A DNA stretch of 64,000 nucleotides, from the NCBI GenBank assembly GCA_002633025.1, contig NMRB01002220.1:44431-108430 (forward strand), read 5' to 3'. The stretch is from Notospermus geniculatus. Taxonomy: Eukaryota; Nemertea; Pilidiophora; Heteronemertea; Lineidae. Made by a program: the position numbers and the translations under genes. Positions 23,894 through 33,874 of the stretch are shown piece by piece (position 1 is the stretch's first letter; every line of letters begins with the position of its first letter). The notes under the pieces were generated by a model that saw nothing but the letters and a program-made list of their open reading frames with translations, did no database searches and was not told the DNA's origin.

Positions 23894-24195
23894 AGCACTC
23901 AACAAGAACGTGACTCCAGGGGCCGGTTGCACAAAAGCATACCAAGTTAGAAGCCAACTAGGAGATAGTAGCATTCCAAATGCCTAGTAGCATTCTAGTT
24001 AGTTGGGTCTTCCAGGAGTGTTGCACAAAAGCATGCTAGGCACTCAACTACGTGGTAACATACTTTGTGGGATAGTAAAGTACTAGACCAAGTTGAATGA
24101 CTTCCACCTGACAGCACAATGTGCACTGGGTGTGACAATCCATTGTTTTGTTGTTATATAAGCCAAGTATGTTGTCTAGAATGAAACCAGACAAA

Positions 24196-24313
24196 GGGCC
24201 GTATTCTAGAAACTTCCTTAAGTGTAAGGTCAACCTTAATCTTTTGTATTCTACCCTGCAAACAATAGCTAAAGGTCGACCTTACACTTAAGGAAGCTTC
24301 TAGAATACGGCCC
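24196..24313. mobile_element. Small MITE, GGGCCGTATTCTAGAA ends
   Basis: GGGCCGTATTCTAGAAACTT and its complement flank a 40-base spacer. It is nested in the 23920-25061 element. The termini resemble those at 14987 and the Harbinger ends at 38733. Confidence 0.75.
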
Positions 24314-24371
24314 ATAGTATAGTTTTGTGCAACCGTACCAACTCCATGCCACTGCATGTGATATGACAATA

Positions 24372-24760
24372 GGGAGGTTTCGCAAATCTGACGAAAAACG
24401 AAGTACGAATTACGAAATTGGACTTCACTTCCATGACGTAATGTATTTCAGGAGATGGTTGGTACCACAAATATCGCCTGGTGCAAGAGGGTCTTTTAGC
24501 GTATTACGTTAAACCGAAAGAGATGGTGTATATTAAAATTAGAAATTTATCTTTCGTTTCCACGTCGTAGATACGAAGTGGAAATTTATAAATTCAAGAT
24601 ACACCGTTACTCTTTCGGTTTAACGTAATATGCTAAAAGACGCTCCAGCAGCAGGCGATATTTGCGGTACCAACCATCTCCTGAAATACATTACGTCATG
24701 GGAGTGAAGTCCAATTTCGTATTTCGTACTTCGTTTTTCGTCAGATTTGCGAAAACTCCC
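24372..24760. mobile_element. MITE, GGGAGGTTTCGCAAATC ends, TA target
   Basis: A 389-base foldback has arms of about 130 bases and TA at both sides. Relatives lie at 4041-4487 and 60893-61282, and shorter ones with GGGAGTTTTCGCAAAG ends at 60381 and 60514. Confidence 0.8.
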
Positions 24761-24822
24761 TAATATATTCAAGCCAGGAACGAACTCAGTAACATAGATG
24801 GCAGCACTTAGTAGTACTCCTG

Positions 24823-24922
24823 GGGCCGTATGCATAAAACATCTTAAGTGTTCCCTTAAACCATTGTTCCAAACAAAAGATAAGGAAAATCTTACACTTA
24901 AGATGTTTTATGCATAGGGCCC
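24823..24922. mobile_element. Small MITE, GGGCCGTATGCATAAA ends, CTG/CAG flanks
   Basis: A 100-base hairpin has CTG on the left and CAG on the right. The core shares TTAAGTGTTCCC-like words with other GGGCCGTAT elements. Confidence 0.75.
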
Positions 24923-25648
24923 CAGAACCCTACCAGACATAGTATGTTGTTTACAATGATACCAGACATAGTATAGTTCTGTGCAACCGTACCAACTTGG
25001 TAGCCAGTTTGGTAACCAACATAATGATACTAGGCCTAGTATGCTTTTGTGCAACCGGCCCCTGGTTTCCCAAAGCACAGAGCAACTGTGGAACGGAGAG
25101 TGAATTCACTGACATTCAGGCCTATTCTTTCTGTGTGCGAGCACTTCCACAGTGACGCTACCTATACACCTTTCCAACAAAGATGGTTTCAAACATGGTT
25201 CTCACCTTATGACGTCAGAAGCTTAATACTATTCAATGGCCGCTGGCACGTTAAAGGACCACGGTATTGCCACTTTTTCTCGACAGCCCGCACCACCACG
25301 CCACTCTCCAACCCAAGGGTCTGACTACGTCTCGGCGAATGACCCGATTTACTGCATACATTTTGTAATGCATTTTTGTAGTTCGTCTTACTGCCGCTAG
25401 GTGGCTCCCTCTACGTCGGCAGTCAAATAACGCATTTGAGATCCAATACCGTGCTCCTTTTTAAGCTGGTCAAGCAGGCCATGGCACCAAAGTTTAAATA
25501 AAATAATTGGTTGGGAGGATGTGTTCGGTTGTGTTAATTCATGATTGGACAATGAATGGCCACAACGTCATGTGGGAGAATAAGTGGGCCACCATTTTTG
25601 TTGGGAACGTCTATAATTGTTCATTCTACGTATCCTCGATTTTTACCA

Positions 25649-26193
25649 CCGTGGAGAATCGTCAGCGCATTAGCCGAGTTTCTCAGGTGGCAGCACTGTG
25701 ATCCGAGTCAAACATGGCGGCTGTGACACATATTGAATTGTGTGTTGCGGACTAAAAAGCGAAAGATGGAGAGTTTCGGTCGAGGTGAGCGAGTTTAAGT
25801 CAATTCGAGGATGATTTAGTGATAATTTGCAATAGAACAAGCCGAAATATAGGTACTGAAGGAATGTTGTTTCTTTGTTTGAAGTGGAAATGTTCGTAGT
25901 GTCAGGCCGGTTGTTTGATTGACCGTAGTGACATTTCTCGTCACTTGAACTTTTCCACTTCAAATGTAAAATCGGCTACGTAATTCCAATTAGGGAAGCT
26001 TTAGATTAACAGACGATAAACTGGAGATCATCCTCGGCATGGTCTAAGTGTGTATACCTTTCATCTTCAGTACATTTGCTCCCCGCTTTGGAGTTGACAT
26101 CTTCAACATTTGTGACACAGCCGCCATGTTCCGACTCGGATCACAGCGCTGCCACCTGAGAAACTCGGCTAATGCGCTGCCGATTCTCCACGG
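25649..26193. mobile_element. Foldback element, CCGTGGAGAATCG ends
   Basis: Arms of about 90 bases start CCGTGGAGAATCGTCAGCGC and include ACATGGCGGCTGTGACAC. It is absent from the duplicate flank near 45165. The target duplication is imperfect (TTTAC on both sides). Confidence 0.75.
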
Positions 26194-26389
26194 AGTTTAC
26201 AGCGGGATGCGAACTGAGTGAGCTCATGAGGTTGGGTCAAAGGCACTCGTACATGAGTTGCCAAATTCATAACGTTAGCCCAAGTCGTGCTACAAAAAAA
26301 AGAGCAAAATGAGAAACTGGTGGCGGGTTTGACTTTCTGTTGTATTTGCGGTTTTAGGATTTATACATGTAGGTATCGATGTACTCTTT

Positions 26390-26537
26390 GGGCCGTATGC
26401 ACCAAACGAAGATTATCTTGAACTCAGGTTGAGCCACAACTTTTCAATTGTTCAGGTTTGCCAGGGCATGATGTGACAATGGAAAAGTTGTGGCTAAACC
26501 TGAGTTCAAGATAATCTTCGCTTGGTGCAAACGTCCC
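26390..26537. mobile_element. MITE, GGGCCGTATGCACCAA ends
   Basis: The inverted arms contain GAAGATTATCTTGAACTCAG and CACAACTTTTC. It is absent at the same point of the duplicate (near 45370), whereas a relative sits elsewhere at 46528-46675. Confidence 0.75.
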
Positions 26538-26865
26538 ATATAGTTAGACTACCTAGGCTATGAAATCTTAGATCTATATTTTGCATGTTTGAAATGTAGG
26601 CCTACGTAACTGCGTAACTACGTTACGGTGGTAGATTATTGTAACTTAGGTGTGATTTTGGATTAGTCTACCCTTTGCGGGATCTATGATATGTGATACT
26701 AAAATTGAATCAGAAAAATTTTGGACATTCCTCAACGAACACTAATGACATGAATCCTTTTATTATCAGTGATGGAGACGTCATTTACCACTTGGAAAAA
26801 AGATTCATCAAATTTCTGCATCTATACTCTTGTACTCCAACAACATGCTTATTCAGAAATGTCTC

Positions 26866-27243
26866 TAAATTCCCTCCACAGTTGTGAGTCGCGCCCCCTT
26901 CGGTTTACTCGCTCTCCACAACTGCTTAAATTCGTAAAATTCGCCGCGTTCGGTCAACAGGTGGCGCTGAGAGAATCGACCAATGAGAGCACCGAGCAAC
27001 TGGTAACCAAGCTGGCCTGAGACACTTTTTCATTGGCCGAGCGGTTCGTAGCCATGGTAGCACAAGAACAACCGTTGCCAATGGGCCAAAGAGTTCTGAA
27101 AGCAGCGTGCTGATAGGCTGTAAAACTCGCGCCAGGCCCTGACGCCATCTGTTGACCAAACGCGGTGACTTCCACGAAGTAAAGCAGTTGTGGATAGCGA
27201 GTAAACCGAAGGGGGCGCGATACACAATTGCGTAGGGAGTTTA
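26866..27243. mobile_element. Mutator-like MITE with 9-base duplication
   Basis: The element is flanked by AAATGTCTC on both sides (26857-26865 and 27244-27252). The duplicate flank shows a single AAATGTCTC near 47040-47048, a clean empty site. Ends are TAAATTCCCT and AGGGAGTTTA; inner arms share CGCGCCCCCTTCGGTTTACT. Confidence 0.85.
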
Positions 27244-27432
27244 AAATGTCTCATGTATACAATGAAGGACAGCCGATCCTCGTTTGGTAATACCTTTACC
27301 AGTACTAATTTATGTCAATGTGAGTGATATTCGAGTGATATTATTAAAGATTTACATATACAATTTTGAATTGTTGTTGATGTTAATAGGTGTGTTTGTC
27401 TGGTCTGTCGGTCCTTTCTTGGGGGTGTCTAA

Positions 27433-27623
27433 GGCTTCTGTTCCATAGACGTTCACGTTTCACTTTTTTCGCGTCACACTTCACGTTTTCCTTTCGTTCC
27501 TCGGAGAAAGCATGCAACACTGGCAGGACAGGTAATGTGTGTCTCGTTGTGCGCTGAATCGAGGAACGAAAGGAAAACGTGAAGCGTGGCGCGTGAAAAG
27601 TGAACTTCTATGGAACAGGAGCC
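27433..27623. mobile_element. MITE, GGCTTCTGTTCC ends, TAA target
   Basis: Direct TAA duplications flank the element (27430-27432 and 27624-27626), and the duplicate flank has a single TAA at 47218-47220. It is a close relative of 6078-6269. Confidence 0.88.
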
Positions 27624-28569
27624 TAACGGAAGTTTGCGGACCGCGTTCATTGCTGGAGATTCGTCATGCGGTCCACTCAAAATGGTCAATATTTATATAT
27701 TTTAGGCCTATATCATACCAGGTTACAACTTTCTTTGTGGTATTCTTCGTATGATATGAGCCAAAGTACATTTTTCAATATGGACGACTGGCGGCCATAT
27801 TTGAAGTGCAATAGAGCTAAAATTCGGCAAACATCTCGAGGGTACCGGTACCCACATACCGGTACAAGTTACAACATTCCAGCTGCTGTTTTTCATGAGG
27901 AACTGGCTAATGTCCCATTTTCAAGACAGCCGACTGACCACCATATTTGAAGTCGAAAATGGTCAACATTCGATGTACATGCATACAATTTCAAGGTCGA
28001 AACATTTTAGTTGCAGTAATGAGATATAGGCCAAAGGCCGTTTTCCAAAATGGCCGCCTGGCGGCTACGTTTGAAGTAGAATTGGGCCGAAAATTGCTGA
28101 CGACATAGAGGGGTCCTAGATACATAATCACACCAAGGTAGAAGACTGTAGGTCAAATAGCCACGAAACGTGCCACCAAATGGCAAAATTTTGAACTCTG
28201 ACGTCTGTGACCTTGAAAGGTAGGTCAAAGCAAAAACCCGTTTGATGTCATGGATCCTTATTAGTCATGTTAGATGAACCTATTATAAAAATTTAGAGAT
28301 GATGGAGCCAGTACTTCAAGAATTATTGCACGTTTTGTGTTTTCAGTTTTGACCACCTAGTGGCCAAGCCAAGAATCGAATCGGACCGAATCTTGGTGTC
28401 ACAGGTCATCTTACATAGGGGTACATATCGTCAACCGAGAGTTAACAGGGTCTAACTGCATTTTTTAGCTTGACCCAAATTCCCTGTGCTTTTAGTCCCT
28501 TATAAGCACAGGAAGTTAGGGTCAAGTAAAAAATGCAGGTAGACCCAGTTAATTCTCGGTTGACGATAT

Positions 28570-28690
28570 ACACACAGTTTCAGGTCAATAGACCCAGCGG
28601 TTACGAAACGTGCCCTCCTAACGGACGACGACTGACGGTACACCACCGCGAGAGCCCACCAGGTGAGCTGAAAAGTGCACAAACACGGAA
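28570..28690 (+). repeat. Dispersed repeat ending in GGTGAGCT
   Basis: The block begins ACAGTTTCAGGTCAATAGAC, contains GGTTACGAAACGTGCC and GACGACTGACGG, and ends CACCAGGTGAGCT. It recurs at 48865-48965 and 54870-54990 and in part at 668-735. The end makes a short hairpin (AGCTCACC and GGTGAGCT in the 54.9 kb copy). The class is unknown to me. Confidence 0.7.
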
Positions 28691-29019
28691 TTGTCAATTT
28701 CTAATTCCTGTGCTGGGCCTGGCGGAGTCGATGTGCATACATTTTTCGATAATCATGATAAGAACAAAAAAGAACACTTAGACAGATGTTGAGCCCTGGA
28801 CCGTCCCAGGGTGGTGTTGACATGCTGATTTTTGTGTTGACATGATTTTCGCAAAATATTGTCACGTTAAAATCAATGGGTCAACGTTTGTTCACGTCTG
28901 CCTGAGTTGTTCTACATATGGCCCTCAGCGACAGATGTAACAGTAAAAAATGCCCCTGTCAAAAGTGTTCGCTTCCATTGTTCAATGACGGATTAGTGCA
29001 TGGCTCTGGCTATAGAATA

Positions 29020-30300
29020 AACGTACCGACGACCACAACGCCCGTCTCGACGAATGAAATTTCCTGAAAGCAATCTACTAGGGAAAATCTGGCACACTTT
29101 TGATTGGTTGTTATTTCTGTGGATGACGTAATTTACCAGCTCTTCTCGCCGTCCAGAAACTTTCCAACGTCACTAGCAGGATTTTAATGAATTCGTAAGT
29201 ACTACTAATCGCACACAGCATCGAACTTAGGTATCAGGATACCATCCTTGACCTCGAACATGTCGAAGAAAGTTCCGATAATCAGCTGATTTTGGCATCT
29301 TGCAACGAGCAGCCGACGGCCGTTCAAGACGCAGATTCTGATTGGCTGGACTCATTCATATCCGTTGTTGTTATCGGTACGCTAGCCGCTGATTTTGCAG
29401 CTTGCTTTCCCAGTCGTTTGTGGAGTGTAGCGCGGCGGCCGGAGCGACACAACGACTGGGTCCCGAGTCTATGATGCCTGGGAAGGAATCAATAACTCAG
29501 TCAATAAATCCAGCGACGTTTGGGCCAGATGGGCCTGGAGTAGAATTTCTCTCATTTCAAATTTCATTCGTCGCTATTTTATTCTTATTTGTTTATTTCA
29601 CTCGGTACACGGCATATTGCTTGCATATCGATTTAACTTAGCAAATACATGTAATGTTTAAGAGGCTGTGGGCCGATTTTTTAAACGATGGCTAAGATAA
29701 CCATCTGGTTTCATTAACCCTCAGTTGACGAAACGTGACGAAAATGTGACGAAACGTACGTCAATCGACTTGTCTTTCTTGCCGGTATCTTTCTGCTATA
29801 TTCATTTTTCGCGTAAGGCCGACATAACGGATCCCTTTCTCAAAACCCACTTCATTTCGCCATGGTGTTCAGTGCAGTTTACACGTGCGCGATGCATCAT
29901 GTGCATTGCGTCATTTCAAAATGGCCGCCATTTCGGCCGTAAACACAAACTGTGATTGGTGAAAGGACTTTGTTCTGTCACGTTTATAGGGAAAATGACA
30001 GTGATGATGGCTGTAGCCGCAAAAAAGACAAATCGATTGATGTATAGGGCTAGTATGTCAAATTTGAACCAGCCGTTGCGGAGCTATCGTTGATAAACCT
30101 CGCGCCACTCGAAATTGGAATGGACAGTAGTGTCTTCGATGTAAAACCGCTTCATTAATTTGGTTCATGACCGCTTATACAAGAATTACGCAGTGAACAT
30201 GCAATACACACTGATTGGCCGGATATTCTAATATCCAAGTCAGTGTAGTTCTACTTCCTCATTCATGACCTTATGTGTGCTGATCTGGTTTGTTATCATT
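29020..30300. other. Gene-free stretch with cluster-linked repeat
   Basis: Bases 29470-29660 match 53768-53945 and, less well, 18255-18380, each in the region upstream of a TCAF-like gene (shared words GCCTGGGAAGGAATC and CGTTTGGGCCAGATGG). I see no coding exon. Confidence 0.5.
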
Positions 30301-30933
30301 AGCTGTGGTTACACTACATAAATCTCCGTGCTTTCCCCGGGGATTTTGCGGTTACACCTGTAAATCGCCGGGTCTAAATAGACCCGTGTCTGAAATCCCC
30401 GTGCTTATTAGCCCCAGCGATATCGAAGGGGCAACGCCAGGGCTATTTAAGGTGGGGGGCTACCTATAGCTGAGCTCATTCCCTAGTGGCAATCCACGGA
30501 ACTGGCCTTTGTGCGACCAGTCATTCACATTCAGATTAAATCCGCTCACCCTGGTATACTGTTTTCAAAAAACCAATCTTCAGTGTACGTGCCGACCCTA
30601 AATCTTTTGTGTCCACTGCGGGTATTGTTCAGCTCTGTCACTGGTGCTTTGGTCACAAGTGGCCGAACAGAGTTTACTCTAAGGGCGGGAATTGTGCAAA
30701 TCTACATAACAAAGAAGTAACTTGCCAGCGGTATGGAAATTTTCAAATTTCCCAAACAAGTTTTCNGCACAGTTGCCTACATGCAGTGCCCCTATCGCCG
30801 GGATACGGAACTTATTACCAATCGCATTTTAAGTAGTGTAACCGCTCGCCGTGTCAACGCCGTGTTTTTTCTGGTTCGGAAAAACCCCGTGTCTCAAAAA
30901 CCCCGGGGATTTTGGATAGGTGTAACCACGGCT
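30301..30933. mobile_element. MITE, AGCTGTGGTTACAC ends (inverted copy)
   Basis: This is the same family as 22083-22542 in opposite orientation, with about 170 extra bases in the middle. Base 30766 is N. Confidence 0.75.
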
Positions 30934-31258
30934 ATTATGTGGCAAATAAAATCAAAGTCTGCGATTGGTCAAAGGGAAATGGGATCAATTCCTGTCCCTT
31001 ATGAAAACTGGATTCCTGGTACAAGAAATGTAAAGAAACCGCTGACCTGGCCCGGTTGCACCAAACTTACGTTCTTATCGTAAGATATGAAATTTGGGAC
31101 AACCCTCTCGAGACATGTCGTAACTGCATAAGCAGGAAAGTTACGACGGGTGTAACCCATTTTTGTTCTTAACTTTGAGACAGTACCTACTACCTTTGGT
31201 GCAAGCGGACCCTCTGATGATCATTGCCCAGGACACAGTACCCTCATAAGATCATTAA

Positions 31259-31493
31259 GGGCCGATTTTATAATGGCTAAGCTAACCATTGGTTCCACCA
31301 AAAACAGATAGGCGTGCGAAAAGTATACAACTAAATTTTCACCAAAAAGCCCTGTCTGGATGGATAGTTAGCGCTATACAGAGCTTAGAAAATGGGGCTT
31401 TTTGGTGAAAAATTTAGTTGTGCATTTTTCGCACGCCTATCTATTTTTGGTGGAACCAACGGTTAGCTTAGCCAACGTCTATTAAATCGGCCC
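31259..31493. mobile_element. MITE, GGGCCGATTTTATAATGG ends
   Basis: The arms (GGGCCGATTTTATAATGGC and complement) run about 100 bases and contain GGTTCCACC and AAATTTTTCACCAAAAAGCC-like words. A one-sided relative starts near 29670. Confidence 0.75.
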
Positions 31494-31749
31494 AAAGAGT
31501 GTAACGCCATAGGCCTTGCAGACAAGGCGTAGCTCATTTATTGGCCCTCCTGTTGAATAGCCCTCTGCCAATCATTAGGTTTAGCGTGGACTGGAATATT
31601 TTGAAGCGGTTTTACATCGAAGACACTAGAATAAAGAAGCGGTTTTACATCGAAGACACTAGAATAAAGAATATGAGTGGGTGAACAAATATGCACAAGT
31701 TCCAGGAATACGTCAATCCAAAACTGCTGAGTAGATCAATCGCGTGATA

Positions 31750-31920
31750 TGATTTCGAACCAATGAGGAATGACCCAACTGAATCACGTGACCAAGGGCG
31801 GAACAAGTCTAGCAGACGACCGATTTTCTCATTTCCAGGACGGTACTTGTAAAGTGCAGAAGGAAATCAAATCAGAGAGTAGACATAATTGCACGAAACC
31901 TACAATCCTAGGGCCTACTT
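31750..31920 (+). promoter_or_regulatory. Putative promoter and 5' non-coding exon of gene B
   Basis: This is the homologue of the blocks at 14727 and 51001. It has a CCAAT box (CGAACCAATGAGG, CCAAT at 31760-31764), an E-box (AATCACGTGACC at 31792-31803), TCCAGGACGG, then a splice donor (GGCCTACTT|GTAAGT at 31920/31921). The coding-exon acceptor lies at 33868. Confidence 0.5.
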
Positions 31921-32089
31921 GTAAGTAAGCATCCGTGATTTCTTTTCATAGCTGTATATTATTGATGGGCATATGGGGGATACTGTTTTCCCGATTGGAG
32001 TTCTCGACGACATGTTGAGAATGTATTTATGAATATTATAAATGTAACAAAACTAATGGATTGACGAGGCTGTCGACGGATCATTTAAA

Positions 32090-32627
32090 GCCCGGCTCTC
32101 ACTGGCCGTACATGTACAAACTCGGTCATAAGTTATTAACCACTGGCTGGATATTTGTAAATTACCCCGTGATCCCCCGATATTTTTTCACCAATTTTTG
32201 GCACATGGTAGTTAGATCATTCGTCCACCACTAGGCGTAACGATTTTTCTGATTATGTCAGACTGCTGTTCGCTGGACTTGAAAGCAGATTGCAAAAATC
32301 CCAACAAAGTTGCCATTTTTAAGTTAAAAAATCAAATATTTTGAAAATTTTTGATGGTGACATCCATCTATGCAGACACTGGAAGATTTTACAGCTGAAA
32401 ATTTTCAGGAATTGCGGAGTTTCCGAAAATCTCAATCTGACCGGCAAACTTCGAACAGCGGTAAAACCGAAGTCAGCCTATTGATCAGAAAAATCTTGAC
32501 GCCTAATGATGGACAAATATGGTCTAACTACCATGCTTCAAAACGTGGAGAAAAAATATTGGAGGATCACGGAGTAATTCACAAATATCCGGTGGTTAAT
32601 AACTTCTGTCCGAGATTGTACGTTAGT
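32090..32627. mobile_element. Foldback element
   Basis: The left arm (TTATTAACCACTGGCTGGAT, about 32130) faces GGTGGTTAATAACTTC near 32590, with ATATTTTTTC pairs inside. The 90-codon frame at 32370-32642 lies across the arm and is not treated as a gene. Confidence 0.6.
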
Positions 32628-32798
32628 TTCCAAAAATATTAGAACACTTGGCAAATCTTAAGAAACTGATGTTTTATTTGGTCCCTGCAGAGGCTGGATT
32701 TCGCTTCCCTGCCATTGCAAAAGGTAAAGACAAAGGTACTGAGATTCTTTCACCCACGAATTTATCAGTCAAGTTTTTTTTACATTTTACTCTAATAT

Positions 32799-32912
32799 TT
32801 AGTATGCCCCCTTGGCAGCAGTCACAGCAGCACATCTTTCTGGCATTGTGTCTATGTATTTCCGCGCTCTCAGAAGCTCATTCCAGAGAGTTTTCTTAGA
32901 GTTTTTCAGCAT
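32799..32912 (-). pseudogene. Tc1-like transposase C-terminal fragment
   Basis: The minus strand reads MLKNSKKTLWNELLRARKY, then IDTMPERCAAVTAAKGAY and a stop. This is the characteristic C-terminal end of Tc1/mariner transposases, which usually runs W-x-x-I, then S/T-MP-R-x-AAV and AKGG. The rest of the protein is absent. Matching TTAGAACACTTGGCAA and CAAGTGTTCTAATATTTTT ends near 32640 and 33100 suggest a 470-base internally deleted element. Confidence 0.65.
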
Positions 32913-33132
32913 TTCCAAAATGCAGTATGTTCCCAAGAAATTGACAAAGGTGTCATGCAGGTGTCTCTGAAACATTCATTATGCAAGATCCGTATGGTTG
33001 AAGGTTCCATTTAAGAAACGATGGTTTAATGGCTACATTGGGGTCATTTCATTGAAATAATACTTCGTTTTCCAGTTCATGGCAAGTGTTCTAATATTTT
33101 TGCACACTACTGTATGTGTTGGCTTTAACTAG

Positions 33133-33392
33133 TACCCCGGGCGCGAACTTGTTTTTCCTAACCGATATATCGACCAACTTTTTTTCCTAACCGATATAGC
33201 AAAAGCTAATCCTAATCCTAATCTTAATCCTAATCCTAATACTACTGCTAACACTAACCCTGACCCTAACCCCAACCCTTACACTTACCCAACCCTTAAC
33301 CCACCATTCACGTCGTTAATTTCATTTCGTAATGGATATACTGGTTAGGAATCTATACCGGTTAGGAAAAAAAAATTCGCACTCCGGGCTAT
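33133..33392. mobile_element. Element with telomere-like core
   Basis: CCCGGGCGCGAACTTG and TTCCTAACCGATATA on the left face TATACCGGTTAGG and TTCGCACTCCGGG on the right. Between them, 33207-33305 is an irregular array of CCTAAT, CCCTAA and related hexamers resembling an animal telomere repeat. Confidence 0.65.
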
Positions 33393-33504
33393 ATGGGATT
33401 GATCATCCCTGGCTATTCAAAATTATGATTTTGATAATTTGGAAAATGACGAAAAAATCAAGACTGTCAGTCCATGAGGGGTAGGCAAGACGTCAATCAT
33501 CCAT

Positions 33505-33602
33505 GNGTTTAGGACTAAGCCAGCACGTGACCTCACGATCCGCAATAGACCTCGAATGACATATGCCGCCTAGCGGCGGGTCCCGGGATCACTGCGTCTA
33601 GG
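33505..33602. repeat. Dispersed repeat shared with 8497-8595
   Basis: This is nearly identical to the segment inside the 7643-8878 element, including GCCGCCTAGCGGCGGGTCCC. An N lies at 33506, at its left edge. Confidence 0.8.
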
Positions 33603-33874
33603 TTGACAATAATAGTGGGCAGCATTGATAATAGTTCACTAAACTGATGGCCAGTGGTGATAACCTGCAACAAGCGCCTAATTTCGCTGGAGTGGGTCAC
33701 ATTTTTGTGTTCTAAAATACGGGCCGTCTAACCGGGTCTTTGGTGTGTTTCTATATAGAAGGGCTGATTTCGTTTTCGATGATTTTTACGCCCACATCAT
33801 CTGTTTATTAACGTCACCCTTTTCAAAAGATTCGCCCTCTGTGCATGCTTCTTTCTTTCATTTTGCAGGAGACA

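Larger units (their letters stand above)
23920..25061. mobile_element. Composite element, GGGCCGGTTGCAC ends, CWG target
   Basis: The left junction reads CAG then GGGCCGGTTGCAC; the right reads GTGCAACCGGCCC then CTG. The matching 3' flank of gene B (44829 onward) has an uninterrupted CAGG here, proving an insertion. Three smaller MITEs lie inside (24196-24313, 24372-24760, 24823-24922), and GTGCAACCGTACC half-sites suggest internal duplication. Confidence 0.7.
25062..29019. repeat. Segmental duplication, 3' flank of gene A
   Basis: The sequence aligns with 44829-49312 downstream of gene B, interrupted by insertions private to one copy. In this copy those are 25649-26193, 26390-26537, 26866-27243 and 27433-27623. 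No coding exon is supported. The region 27700-28700 consists of old dispersed repeat with words such as AAATGGCCG and GTCAAAGCAAAAACCC. Confidence 0.8.

Noticed and set aside
23918-25064. hAT transposon, because the ends read CAGGGGCC
   Set aside because: hAT elements make 8-base duplications; the paralogous empty site shows only the trinucleotide CAG is involved.
32370-32642. 90-codon open frame on the plus strand
   Set aside because: It runs across the right arm of a foldback element and has no protein signature.
33207-33305. True chromosome end
   Set aside because: The hexamers are irregular, short and followed by ordinary gene-bearing sequence.
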